Source: Elusimicrobiota bacterium
Lineage (GTDB): Bacteria; Elusimicrobiota; Elusimicrobia; UBA1565; UBA9628
Assembly: GCA_003452935.1 (NCBI GenBank)
Contig: DMMY01000030.1
Location: forward strand, 1 to 64,000
DNA length: 64,000 nucleotides
Direction: 5' to 3'
This document shows, piece after piece, positions 50,094 through 58,710 of this stretch; the first letter of the stretch is position 1, and each line of letters begins with the position of its first letter. Below the pieces are notes generated by a model. The model was not told where the DNA came from, did no database searches, and saw nothing but the letters and a program-made list of their open reading frames with translations. A program made the translations under genes and the position numbers.

Positions 50094-51100
50094 TGGACGC
50101 CATATTTCTGACCGGAGGCACGGGTTTCGTAGGCGCTAACCTGGCGCGCCTGCTTATCGACAAAAAATTACGCGTGCGGGCGCTGGCGCGCAAAGGCTCG
50201 AGCCGCCGCAATCTCGACGGTCTCGACGTTGAAATCATCGAGGGCGATCTCCTCGACCAGGACGCCCTGCGCGCCGGCTGCGCCGGGGCGCGTTACGTCT
50301 TCCACGTCGCGGCGGACTACCGCATCTGGGTGCCGGACCCCTCGGCCATGCGCCAGGCCAACATCCAGGGCACGATCAACGTCATCGAGGCCGCGGCAGC
50401 GGCGGGCGCGGAGCGCATCGTGTATTGCTCGAGCGTAGCCGCCATCAAGCCCCCCTCCGCCCGCGGCCCGGTCGACGAGAATTCCCGCTACGGCGGCGTC
50501 GATCAAGTCATCGGCGACTACAAAAAATCCAAGTACCTGGCGGAATGCGCCGCCCTCGATTTGGCCGAAAAAGGCCGCCCCGTGGTGGTGGTCAACCCGG
50601 CGGCCCCCATCGGGCCCTGGGACGCCAAGCCCACGCCTACGGGGCGCATCCTCGTGGATTTTCTCAACGGCCGCATGCCGTCCTACGTGGACACCGGGCT
50701 CTGCGTCGTCCACGTGCGCGACGTGGCTCTCGGCCACTGGCTGGCCGCGACCCGGGGCCGCGTCGCGCAGCGCTATATACTGGGCGGAGAAAACCTCACT
50801 CTCCAGCAGATTCTCCGCGCCCTGGCTGAAATCTCCGGCCGGCCCGCGCCGCGATTCAAGACGCCCTACGCCGCGGCCTATGCCTTCGCGGCCGCGGACA
50901 CGGCCCTTTCCCGGCTCACCGGCCGCGAGCCCCGCGCCCCGCTCGACGCGGTGCGCATGGCCAAATATTTCATGTGGTATGATTCCGGCAAGGCCGCGCG
51001 CGAACTGGGCTACCAACCGGTTCCGGCGCGCCAGGCGCTGGCCGACGCCGTGGCGTGGTTCAAAGCCAACGGCTACGTTCGGGAGCCCTCAGCCTCATGA
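50093..51100 (+). CDS. hpnA: Hopanoid-associated sugar epimerase-like protein HpnA
   Basis: 335 residues of the extended SDR (NAD-dependent epimerase/dehydratase) type. Rossmann motif TGGTGFVGANLARLL (about 7), VFHVAADYRIWVPDP, SSVAAIK and the catalytic YKKSK. Ends in a region (KYFMWYDSGKAARELGYQP) typical of HpnA. Its reaction has not been settled. Overlaps hpnG by ATGA. Confidence 0.9.
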   Translation: MDAIFLTGGTGFVGANLARLLIDKKLRVRALARKGSSRRNLDGLDVEIIEGDLLDQDALRAGCAGARYVFHVAADYRIWVPDPSAMRQANIQGTINVIEAAAAAGAERIVYCSSVAAIKPPSARGPVDENSRYGGVDQVIGDYKKSKYLAECAALDLAEKGRPVVVVNPAAPIGPWDAKPTPTGRILVDFLNGRMPSYVDTGLCVVHVRDVALGHWLAATRGRVAQRYILGGENLTLQQILRALAEISGRPAPRFKTPYAAAYAFAAADTALSRLTGREPRAPLDAVRMAKYFMWYDSGKAARELGYQPVPARQALADAVAWFKANGYVREPSAS

Positions 51101-51828
51101 GCCCCCTCCCCGAAGGGGCGTTGCTGCTATTGGCGGCTACCCGCTGGGAAGCGTGTCCATTGGCGCGCCGTTTGCGGCTCAAGTCGGTCGCGTCCGGGCG
51201 CTTTGAAGGAATCGTTTCCGATCGAGGGGTCGTACTGGTTCAAACCGGCGTCGGCCCGCGGCGCGCCGCCGCGGCGCTGAGCGCCATCAAGCCGGTTGCC
51301 CCGGGCTTCGTCCTGGCCGTAAGCACGGGCTACGCCGGAGCCCTCCGCTCGAAGTTTCGCCCGGGCGACGTCGTCGCCGACCTGCCCGCCTCCGCCGAGG
51401 ACATGGCCTTGCAGGCGCGCGCCGCCGCGGCCCAGGCCGGGCTCGACATCCATTTCGAGCGGATCGCCCACAGCGACCGGGTCCTCGGCCGGCCCGAGGA
51501 CAAACGCGGCCTCTCCGAACGCGAAAACGCCGGCGCCGTCGATATGGAAACGGCCGCCCTGCGCGATTGGGCCCGCCCCTACGGCATCCCGGTCCTGGCC
51601 GCGCGCGCCATCATCGACGCGGCGGACGAATTCCTGCCCGAGCAAGCGCCCGGAGACGGGGACGGCCGGGCGCTGTTCGACTACGCCCTGCGCCATCCCT
51701 CCCAACTGCCGGCCATGGCCCTCATGGGGTTGCGGCAATGGCGGATCATGCCTCGCTACAGCCTGTTTCTGGCCAAGCTGCTAAGCGCAACGGCACAGGC
51801 CCGGACGGCATCCGTGGAGATCAATTGA
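51097..51828 (+). CDS. hpnG: Adenosylhopane nucleosidase/phosphorylase HpnG
   Basis: 243 residues, PNP/MTAN-like fold. It removes adenine from adenosylhopane to give ribosylhopane (or its phosphate). Motifs: LLAATRWEACPLARRL at the N-terminus, VSTGYAGALRSKFRPGDVV and AGAVDMETAALRDWA, the nucleosidase Glu motif. ATG start overlaps hpnA; the stop overlaps the ispA TTG as TTGA. Confidence 0.88.
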   Translation: MSPLPEGALLLLAATRWEACPLARRLRLKSVASGRFEGIVSDRGVVLVQTGVGPRRAAAALSAIKPVAPGFVLAVSTGYAGALRSKFRPGDVVADLPASAEDMALQARAAAAQAGLDIHFERIAHSDRVLGRPEDKRGLSERENAGAVDMETAALRDWARPYGIPVLAARAIIDAADEFLPEQAPGDGDGRALFDYALRHPSQLPAMALMGLRQWRIMPRYSLFLAKLLSATAQARTASVEIN

Positions 51829-52736
51829 CGCCCCTGCTCAAACGATTTCTTAAAGACACTTCCCGCCGGATCGAGCGGATTTTCGGGCAGTTGTTCGCCT
51901 CCAAGCCCCAAGAGCCGCGGATACTGCGCCAAGCCATGAGGTATTCCCTCTTCGCGGGCGGCAAGCGCCTGAGACCCTGCCTGGCCGCGGCAGCGGCCCA
52001 ATGCTGCGGGGGCAGCGCCGGCCAGACCCTCAAAGCGGGAGCCGCGCTCGAGATGATCCATACCTATTCCCTCATCCACGACGATCTGCCCGCGATGGAC
52101 GACGACGATCTCAGGCGCGGCCAACCCACGAATCACAAGGTTTTTGGGGAAGCCTTGGCCATCCTGGCCGGAGACGGTCTGCTCACTTACGCCTTTGAAG
52201 TCGCCGCGGCCAATGCCCGCGACCGCGGCCTCGACGGCGCCGCATCGGCCGAACTGATCCGGGCCATAGCCTCGGGCGCGGGAACCTGCGGCATGGTCGC
52301 GGGCCAAGCCGCCGATCTGCAGGCGGAATCCTGGCAAGGCCGTCTGTCTCGGCGTCAGGCCGCGAGCCGCCTTGAAGGCATCCACCTGCGCAAAACCGCG
52401 GCCCTGATCATCGCCAGCTTGGAGGCCGGCGCCATTCTGGCGGGCGGCTCGGCGGCCCAGCGTCGCAGCCTGCGGGCCTATGGCCGGGCCATCGGTCTGG
52501 CCTTCCAGATCGCCGACGACATCCTTGACGTGGTCGGTGACAAGAAGAAACTGGGCAAAAAAGGCTCGGATGCCGAGAACCGAAAATTGACGTACGTTTC
52601 GCTCTACGGCCTCGACGGAGCCCGAGCCAAGGCCTCGGCCCTGACGGCCGAGGCCCACCGGCACCTGCTTTCCTTCGGACGCCGCGCCCAAGTGCTGCAC
52701 GATCTCGCCGATTACATAATCACGAGGGATAAATAG
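51825..52736 (+). CDS. ispA: Polyprenyl synthase (farnesyl diphosphate synthase type)
   Basis: 303 residues. First Asp-rich motif IHDDLPAMDDDDLRRGQ (about 84-100) and second FQIADDILDVVGD (about 226-238), with RYSLFAGGKRLRPCLAAAAA and GMVAGQAADLQAES, as in IspA. It makes FPP from IPP and DMAPP for squalene. No ATG or GTG fits; the start is a TTG overlapping the hpnG stop. dxs follows after one base. Confidence 0.9.
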   Translation: MTPLLKRFLKDTSRRIERIFGQLFASKPQEPRILRQAMRYSLFAGGKRLRPCLAAAAAQCCGGSAGQTLKAGAALEMIHTYSLIHDDLPAMDDDDLRRGQPTNHKVFGEALAILAGDGLLTYAFEVAAANARDRGLDGAASAELIRAIASGAGTCGMVAGQAADLQAESWQGRLSRRQAASRLEGIHLRKTAALIIASLEAGAILAGGSAAQRRSLRAYGRAIGLAFQIADDILDVVGDKKKLGKKGSDAENRKLTYVSLYGLDGARAKASALTAEAHRHLLSFGRRAQVLHDLADYIITRDK

Positions 52737-52737
52737 A

Positions 52738-54642
52738 ATGAAACTTCTGCCCAGCATCAACTCTCCATCGGACCTGCGCCGGCTCAAGCCGGAGCAACTC
52801 CCCCAAGTCTGTTCCGAAATCCGCCAGACCATCCTGGAGACCATCTCAAAAACCGGGGGACATCTGGGCTCGAGCCTGGGAGCGACCGAGATCATAACCG
52901 CGCTGCACTATGTCTTCAAGACCCCGCGGGACAAGGTCGTTTTCGACACGGGCCATCAGAGTTACGGCCACAAGATCATCACCGGAAGAAGGGAGAAGTT
53001 CCCCACCGTCAGGCAGTTCGGCGGCATCTCGGGGTTCCCCAAGCGCAGCGAATCCGAATACGACGTCTTTGGAACCGGTCACGCCTCCACCGCCATCTCC
53101 GCGGCCCTGGGCGTGGCCGCGGCCCGCGATCTCAAGGGCGAGAAGTTCAAGGTCGTGGCCCTGGTGGCCGACGGCTGCATGACCGGGGGCATGGCCTATG
53201 AGGGGCTGCAGAACGCCGGGATGCTCCAGTCGGACCTTCTCGTTATCCTCAACGACAACCAGATGTTCATCTCCAAGCGCGTCGGAGCCTGGGGGACGTT
53301 CCTCACCAAGCTCCTGACCCTGGGCGCGGTGCGCGACGCCGAGCAGTCGGTCAAGAAGTTCCTGGAACGCTTCAAATTCTGGGGTTCGAGCATCCTGCGC
53401 GTGGCCAAGCGGGCGCGGGTGCTGCTGTTTCCCGGAATGCTTTTCGAGGAGATGGGGTTCGCCTATTTCGGCCCCGTGGACGGCCATGACGTCGTGCAGC
53501 TTGTCGAGGTGCTTAAGCACATCAAGGCCCTGCGCGGCCCCATCCTCCTGCATTGCATCACGAAGAAGGGCAAAGGCTACCCCCACGCCGAGGAGGACGC
53601 CACCACTTGGCACGGACCGAGCAAGTTCGACCTGAGCACCGGGCAATTCCTGAAAAATCCGACGCCCAAGACCCCCCCGCCCACGTTCACCGCCGCTTTC
53701 GGCAAGGCCCTGGTCAGGGAAGGCGCCAGGGATCCGCGCATCGTGGCCATCACCGCGGCCATGCCCGAAGGGACCGGGCTGGATGCCTTCCGCGATGAGT
53801 ATCCCCGCCGATTCTACGACGTAGGCATCGCTGAGGAGCACGCCGTGACCTTCGCCGCGGGCCTCGCCTCGGAGGGCTACCGGCCCGTGGTCGCCCTTTA
53901 TTCGAGTTTCCTCCAGCGCGGCTTCGACCAGGTCATGCACGACGTCTGCCTGCAGAACCTGCCCGTGACCTTCTGCGTCGACCGCGCGGGCTTGGTCGGG
54001 GAGGACGGCCCCACTCATCACGGGGTCTTCGATATCGGTTATCTGCGCATGCTGCCGAACCTGACCGTGATGGCGCCGGCGGACGAGAACGAATTGCAGC
54101 ACATGCTGCGCACCGCGCTGACCATGGGCGGCCCCGCGGTCATGCGCTACCCGCGCGGCGTCGGCGTCGGCGTGGCCATGGACCCCGAGGCCCAACCCTT
54201 GCCCATGGGCAAGGGCATGCGCCTCAAGGATGGAAGCGCCGTGACCATATTGACCATCGGCAACAGGACCCACCCGGCGATCGAGGCCGCGCAGCTTCTC
54301 GACGATCATGGCATCTCCACGGGCGTCATCAACATGCGTTTCGTCAAGCCCTTGGACGCGGAGATGTTGCGGGCAGCCGCGGCGAGCACGCCGCGGCTGG
54401 TCACGGTCGAGGACAACGCGCTGCAATGCGGGTTCGGCAGCGCCGTCCTGGAGGCTCTCCACGACCATCATGGAGTTCGAGTCCTGCGCCTGGGCATCCC
54501 CGACCGCTTCGTGGAGCACGGCTCGCTCGATCAGCTCTTCAACGTCGTGGGCATATCCGCGCCCGGAATCGCGCAACGCGTCGCGGCCTGGATGGAACGT
54601 CCGATCCGCAACGCGACCGAGCCCGCGGGCGCGATCGGATAG
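52738..54642 (+). CDS. dxs: 1-deoxy-D-xylulose-5-phosphate synthase
   Basis: Makes DXP from pyruvate and glyceraldehyde 3-phosphate, entry of the MEP pathway; needs TPP. 634 residues, normal. Motifs GHLGSSLGATEIITALHYVF, DTGHQSYGHKIITGR, the TPP site VADGCMTGGMAYEGLQNAG (about 143; the usual GDG is ADG here), DVGIAEEHAVTFAAGLA and DRAGLVGEDGPTHHGVFDIG. Located with ispA and the hopene genes, so precursor supply and hopanoid making are linked. Confidence 0.95.
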   Translation: MKLLPSINSPSDLRRLKPEQLPQVCSEIRQTILETISKTGGHLGSSLGATEIITALHYVFKTPRDKVVFDTGHQSYGHKIITGRREKFPTVRQFGGISGFPKRSESEYDVFGTGHASTAISAALGVAAARDLKGEKFKVVALVADGCMTGGMAYEGLQNAGMLQSDLLVILNDNQMFISKRVGAWGTFLTKLLTLGAVRDAEQSVKKFLERFKFWGSSILRVAKRARVLLFPGMLFEEMGFAYFGPVDGHDVVQLVEVLKHIKALRGPILLHCITKKGKGYPHAEEDATTWHGPSKFDLSTGQFLKNPTPKTPPPTFTAAFGKALVREGARDPRIVAITAAMPEGTGLDAFRDEYPRRFYDVGIAEEHAVTFAAGLASEGYRPVVALYSSFLQRGFDQVMHDVCLQNLPVTFCVDRAGLVGEDGPTHHGVFDIGYLRMLPNLTVMAPADENELQHMLRTALTMGGPAVMRYPRGVGVGVAMDPEAQPLPMGKGMRLKDGSAVTILTIGNRTHPAIEAAQLLDDHGISTGVINMRFVKPLDAEMLRAAAASTPRLVTVEDNALQCGFGSAVLEALHDHHGVRVLRLGIPDRFVEHGSLDQLFNVVGISAPGIAQRVAAWMERPIRNATEPAGAIG

Positions 54643-54651
54643 GAGTCCATC

Positions 54652-54846
54652 ATGCGCGAAGGCAAGTGGCTTCAACCGCGGCACGCCAGCCAGGAGGTCT
54701 TCGAGCGGGACTTCCCCCAGACCGATTTTTCCGGTCTGGACGTCTACTGCCCCGGCTGCAAGGCGATCGTAAAGCTCTCGCGCAAGGCGCCGGCCGGCCG
54801 CATCGCGGGCTGGTGCAAGAAATGCTTGCGAGGCGTGTGCCCCTGA
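54652..54846 (+). CDS. Small zinc-ribbon protein
   Basis: 64 residues. A CPGC (about 33) and CKKC (about 55) pair can bind one zinc. No signal, no family I recognise. A GGAGT ribosome site precedes ATG, nine bases after dxs, so it is likely co-transcribed with the hopanoid operon. Confidence 0.6.
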   Translation: MREGKWLQPRHASQEVFERDFPQTDFSGLDVYCPGCKAIVKLSRKAPAGRIAGWCKKCLRGVCP

Positions 54847-54870
54847 CGGCGCCGTTTTTTAGTGTATAAT
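54843..54870 (+). promoter_or_regulatory. Promoter before the 98-residue zinc protein gene
   Basis: CTGACG (54843-54848) and TATAAT (54865-54870), spacer 16, then AGAGG before ATG at 54886. Confidence 0.55.
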
Positions 54871-54885
54871 ATCAGAGGTATTGCC

Positions 54886-55182
54886 ATGACCAAGACCGCC
54901 ACGGAAGTCATCGAAGAAGTTCTCGCCGAGAAAGCCGTCGCCCCCGAAACCGAAGTCCGCGAAGAAACGGACGTCAAAAAAATCCCCCAGCGCACGCCTC
55001 CCAAGCGCGGGCTCTGCCGCCGCTGCGGCGAGAACAAACCCATCAACCGCCTGATGCTCTGCTATCCCTGCTGGGTCAAGAGCGAACTGGAGAACCACGG
55101 CTGGCGGGAAGGCATGCCGCACCCGGACTGGTGCCATTGCGAGGGCATCAAGGACCACGTCCGCCGTTCCAACGGCAACTAA
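54886..55182 (+). CDS. Small zinc-finger protein
   Basis: 98 residues. Acidic N-terminal helix, then a treble-clef-like set: GLCRRCGENKPINRLMLCYP with CYPCW, plus HPDWCHC. It has its own -10/-35 and an AGAGG ribosome site. I do not recognise a named family; nucleic-acid or ribosome contact is only a guess from the fold. Confidence 0.65.
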   Translation: MTKTATEVIEEVLAEKAVAPETEVREETDVKKIPQRTPPKRGLCRRCGENKPINRLMLCYPCWVKSELENHGWREGMPHPDWCHCEGIKDHVRRSNGN

Positions 55183-55187
55183 GCAGC

Positions 55188-55282
55188 GGTGCCGGAGATT
55201 GCCTTATTCAACTTATTGAACTTATTTCTCGTCACACGCCAACTAAAAGTTCAACAAGTTCAATAAGTTAATCTCCGGCACC
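55188..55282. repeat. 95-bp inverted repeat at a convergent junction
   Basis: Left arm begins GGTGCCGGAGATT and right arm ends AATCTCCGGCACC; arms of about 40 bases pair imperfectly with a loop near TCTCGTCACACG. The right arm also matches 18904-18939. It sits between the zinc protein and orn, and supplies the last codons (GAGD) and stop of orn. Resembles a miniature mobile or REP-type element. Confidence 0.8.
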
Positions 55283-55825
55283 ATCCTTTCGAAAGACCGC
55301 CTTGCGGTAAAAGGCCAATTCCGCGATGGAATCGCGGATATCCGCTAGGGCTTCATGCTGCTTGGTCTTTTCGTAAGCGTATTTCTTGCCGGGATACCAC
55401 CTTTGCACCAGTTCCTTGACCGTGCTCACGTCGATGGAACGGTAATGAAAGAAGTCATGCAAGAGGGGCATGTAACGGACCAGGAATCTCCGGTCCTGGC
55501 CGATGGTGTTGCCGCACAAGGGAGCCTTGCCCTGAGGGCACCAACGGGCCACGAACTCCAGGCTGCGGGCCTGGGCGTCGGCCATGGTGACGGTTGAACG
55601 GCGCACGCGTTCGGTAAGGCCGGATTCTCCATGCTGGCGCACGCACCAGGGATCCATGCGGGAAAGGACCTCATCGGTCTGGTGAATGGCCAGGCAAGGC
55701 CCTTCGTCCAAGCAGTTAAGATCGCTGTCCGTCACCACAGTCGCGATCTCCAGAATAGTGTCCCGGTCCGGATACAATCCCGTCATTTCCAAGTCAAGCC
55801 AGACCAGATTCCTATCGTTAATCAT
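55268..55825 (-). CDS. orn: Oligoribonuclease
   Basis: 185 residues. DEDDh 3'-5' exonuclease that degrades 2-5 nt RNA, including pGpG from c-di-GMP turnover. Exo I WLDLEMTGLYPDRDTILEIA, Exo II GNTIGQDRRFLVRYMP, Exo III KQHEALADIRDSI. C-terminal residues come from the repeat. Divergent from the LPP20-like gene. Confidence 0.93.
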   Translation of the reverse strand: MINDRNLVWLDLEMTGLYPDRDTILEIATVVTDSDLNCLDEGPCLAIHQTDEVLSRMDPWCVRQHGESGLTERVRRSTVTMADAQARSLEFVARWCPQGKAPLCGNTIGQDRRFLVRYMPLLHDFFHYRSIDVSTVKELVQRWYPGKKYAYEKTKQHEALADIRDSIAELAFYRKAVFRKDGAGD

Positions 55826-55865
55826 AATGGGTCACAATCATAGCAAATCGAAGGAGGAATTCACC

Positions 55866-55895
55866 TTGACAATGATTTTGAAGTTCTGTTACACT
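55866..55895 (+). promoter_or_regulatory. Promoter of the lipoprotein gene set
   Basis: TTGACA (55866-55871) and TACACT (55890-55895), spacer 18. A consensus AGGAGGA ribosome site comes before the ATG 53 bases downstream. Confidence 0.65.
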
Positions 55896-55948
55896 TACTG
55901 CCGAAGGTACGCCGAACTTTTACGGCATATCCACAGGAGGACTTAGGA

Positions 55949-56524
55949 ATGTATCGACTCGCAAAGCTGAGCACGCTTGTCTTCGCGGCCGCAACGATCT
56001 TCGTCATGGGTTGCTCGAGCGCGCAAAAGGCCAGCCCCATCGCCTCGAACGCTCCAGAATGGGTCAATAAGGGCTCCGGCGCATTTAAGGACGCGCAAGG
56101 CGGAGCGGTGTTCTACGGAGTCGGCATCGCCCAGGGCATCAAGAACCGCGCCCTCCAGGTGACGGCCGCCGACGATCGCGGCCGGGCCGAGATCGCCAAA
56201 ATCATGAACAGCTACGTCGTTGTCCTGACCAAGGACTACATGGCCTCCACCACGGCCGGAGACATGACCAAGTCCAGCGAGGAGCAGCATGTCAGCCAGG
56301 TCCTCAAAAACTTCGCCAAGTTCACATTGCATGGCGCCACCCCGGTGGATCACTGGAAGGACCCGGCCGACGGGACGCTTTTTGCCCTCATCAAGCTCGA
56401 CATGGCCGCGATCAAGAAGAGCCTCGAGGAATCCAAGGAACTCGACGCCAAGGTGCGCGACTACGTACGTTCCAACGCCGAGAAGGCCTTCGACGAATTG
56501 TCGGCCGAAGAAGCCAAGCACTAA
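55949..56524 (+). CDS. LPP20-like lipoprotein
   Basis: 191 residues. Lipoprotein signal with lipobox VMGC (about 19-22). The body PEWVNKGSGAFKDAQGGAVFYGVG and DDRGRAEIAKIMNSYVV is the LPP20 pattern, also found in the second LPP20-like gene of this set. Strong AGGAGGA ribosome site. Probably outer-membrane anchored; function of the family is unproven. Confidence 0.8.
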   Translation: MYRLAKLSTLVFAAATIFVMGCSSAQKASPIASNAPEWVNKGSGAFKDAQGGAVFYGVGIAQGIKNRALQVTAADDRGRAEIAKIMNSYVVVLTKDYMASTTAGDMTKSSEEQHVSQVLKNFAKFTLHGATPVDHWKDPADGTLFALIKLDMAAIKKSLEESKELDAKVRDYVRSNAEKAFDELSAEEAKH

Positions 56525-56542
56525 GCCGCATCCGGTTGCCTG

Positions 56543-56581
56543 CACCCCGGCGGCATGACCCGACGTCTTGCCGCCGGGGTG
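56543..56581 (+). terminator. Hairpin terminator-like element after the first LPP20-like gene
   Basis: Perfect 13-base arms, CACCCCGGCGGCA and TGCCGCCGGGGTG, loop of 13. The tail TTGATT is a poor T-run, so attenuation of the next gene is possible in place of full stop. Confidence 0.55.
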
Positions 56582-56627
56582 TTGATTAGGCGGCGCCCCA
56601 GAGGCGCTCCAACCTCGGAGGTATGAA

Positions 56628-57236
56628 ATGCTTAACAGACCATTGACTTCCCTTTTGATCGCCGCATTTATTTTCCCCGCCCTGGTCGGCTGCGCCACGA
56701 CCCAAGTCCAGCGCATGGACGTCGGAGAGGTCAAGGACATCAGCGGCCGATGGAACGACACCGATTCCCGCCTCGTAGCCGAGGAGATGATCAAGGACTG
56801 CCTGTCCCAGCCCTGGCTGGGCAAGGCCAAGGCGGCAAAGGGCAAGGAGCCGACGGTCATCGTGGGCACGGTGCGCAACCAGAGCAGCGAGCACATCGCC
56901 ACCGACACCTTCGTCGAGGACCTGCAGCGTTCCCTCATCAACTCCGGGCAGGTGGAGTTCGTGGCCTCAAAGGGCGAGCGCGGCGAGGTCCGCGACGAAC
57001 GCCTGGACCAGGACAGCAACGCCTCGGAGGAGACCCGCAAGGAGCACGGCCAGGAGACCGGAGCGGACTTCATGCTCAGCGGCTCCATCAACACCATCAC
57101 GGACAGCGAGGGCGGACAATCGGTCGTGCTCTATCAGACCAACCTCAAACTTCTCAACATGAAGAGCAATCAAATCGCCTGGAACGGCCAGAAAAAAATC
57201 AAGAAGTTCGTCAAGCGTTCCAAGGCGTCCTGGTAA
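56628..57236 (+). CDS. LpoB-like lipoprotein
   Basis: 202 residues. Lipobox LVGC (about 19-22). SGRWNDTDSRLVAEEMIKDC, VIVGTVRNQSSEHIATDTF, EETGADFMLSGSINTI-like and VVLYQTNLKLLNMKSNQIAW follow the LpoB (penicillin-binding protein activator) pattern. LpoB of E. coli stimulates PBP1b; the same function here is inferred. Grouped with LPP20-like and COG3014-like genes. Confidence 0.82.
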   Translation: MLNRPLTSLLIAAFIFPALVGCATTQVQRMDVGEVKDISGRWNDTDSRLVAEEMIKDCLSQPWLGKAKAAKGKEPTVIVGTVRNQSSEHIATDTFVEDLQRSLINSGQVEFVASKGERGEVRDERLDQDSNASEETRKEHGQETGADFMLSGSINTITDSEGGQSVVLYQTNLKLLNMKSNQIAWNGQKKIKKFVKRSKASW

Positions 57237-57270
57237 AACGTCAGCGCGCCTCACAGCCTCAGGAGGATAA

Positions 57271-58710
57271 ATGCCGAGAAAGGCCCTGTTCGTCCCTGCC
57301 AAAGCCGCGGCGACGGCCGCACTGATATTTGCCTTGGCTGGCTGCCAATCCGGCCCGTCCGGCAGCCATAAAAGAGGCGTCAACGCTCTCCTTGCGGCGG
57401 GCAATTACGCCGGCGCCCAAGAATACATCATCAAGTCGAAAGAAAACCAGTACGGCAAGAAGAACATGGTCTTGTACTATCTGGACCTAGGCACCGTGCT
57501 GTTCCACGCCGGCAAATACAAGGAAAGCGACGAGGCCTTCGACAAGGCGGAGCAGCGGATGGTGGAGCTCTACACGAAGAGCGTCACCAAGACCGCGGGC
57601 ATGCTGGTCCTCAATGACGCCACGGTGGATTACGCCGGAGAGCCTTTTGAACGCGCCCTGACCAACGCGTACCGGGCCTTCAACTGGCTTTTTCAAGGAA
57701 AAACGGACGAAGCCGTGGTCGAGGCGCGAAAAGCCGGACTGTTCCTAGACGAGCTCAATCGCGCGCTGGGCGGCAAGTCCAAATACAAGGACGACGCTTT
57801 CGCCCAGTATCTCTCGGCGCTGCTTTACGCGGACGCGGGAAAGCTCGATGACGCGCGCATCTCCATGGACAAGGCCATGGAGGCATACTCCTGGTACGCG
57901 TCGGACTACGGCACGCCGGCCCCTCACTTCGACTTCCCCGCGGACGACAAGAAGACCCCGCGCGGCGAGCTGATATTCTTCCACTTCAACGGCGCGGCGC
58001 CCATCAAGATATCCAAGAGCTTCCAGATCGCGTGGAACCAGGCCATAGCCCTGGCTCGGGAGAGCGCGGACACCGAAGCCGACGGCGCCCAGTTCAAGAA
58101 CGGATTGGCCGCCGGCATCACCGGCAAATCGATCACCGTCTCCTACCCCGAGTACCAGGCCCAGCCGTCCACCATCCGCGAGTCCGAGGTGATTGTGGAC
58201 AGCGACACGGCCACGAGCGCTGCGACCGTCGTGGTGGAGGACCTCCAGGCCATCGCGTCGAAGACTCTCCAGGACCGCATGGCGCTCATCAGGACGCGCG
58301 CCATCGCCCGCGCGACCATCAAATACGTCATCGCGGAGGTGGCTGCCCGGGCCGCGGCGAAAGCCTGCGACCAGATGCCCGGCGGAGCCCTCGCCCAAGC
58401 CATCTGCAAGGCCGGCACGCGGGGCGCGGCGCACGGCGTCGCCGCTGCCAGCGAGATCGCCGACACCCGCTGCTGGGGCACCCTGCCGGCCCAAATCCGC
58501 ATGGCCCGCATCAAGCTTCCCACGGGCAAGCACACGGTCGCGGTCAACTTCAAGGGCGCCGCCGGAAACGTGGTTTCGACATATATCTTCAAAGACGTGA
58601 ATATCGAGAATTCCAAAAGAACCTATCTGACCTACCGAACGTTAGACGCGACCGTCCCGGTCCCATCGTCCGCCGGTACCGGAGCAAAGGCCGCAGCGAG
58701 GAAAAAATGA
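57271..58710 (+). CDS. COG3014-like lipoprotein with TPR-type region
   Basis: 479 residues. Lipobox LAGC (about 22-25). TPR-like helices NMVLYYLDLGTVLFHAGKYK and FERALTNAYRAFNWLFQGKT, then a beta-rich part with GELIFFHFNGAAPIKISKS, two Cys pairs, and an Ala-rich helical region. Matches the COG3014 type found together with LpoB- and LPP20-like genes in several phyla. ATGA overlap with the next gene. Confidence 0.75.
   Translation: MPRKALFVPAKAAATAALIFALAGCQSGPSGSHKRGVNALLAAGNYAGAQEYIIKSKENQYGKKNMVLYYLDLGTVLFHAGKYKESDEAFDKAEQRMVELYTKSVTKTAGMLVLNDATVDYAGEPFERALTNAYRAFNWLFQGKTDEAVVEARKAGLFLDELNRALGGKSKYKDDAFAQYLSALLYADAGKLDDARISMDKAMEAYSWYASDYGTPAPHFDFPADDKKTPRGELIFFHFNGAAPIKISKSFQIAWNQAIALARESADTEADGAQFKNGLAAGITGKSITVSYPEYQAQPSTIRESEVIVDSDTATSAATVVVEDLQAIASKTLQDRMALIRTRAIARATIKYVIAEVAARAAAKACDQMPGGALAQAICKAGTRGAAHGVAAASEIADTRCWGTLPAQIRMARIKLPTGKHTVAVNFKGAAGNVVSTYIFKDVNIENSKRTYLTYRTLDATVPVPSSAGTGAKAAARKK

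Noticed and set aside
52846..54684. Long open frame (612 codons) antisense to dxs
   Set aside because: Same reasoning: low-complexity reading opposite a conserved gene.
15037..55282. CRISPR array
   Set aside because: The repeats are scattered singly over 40 kb with no regular spacers.
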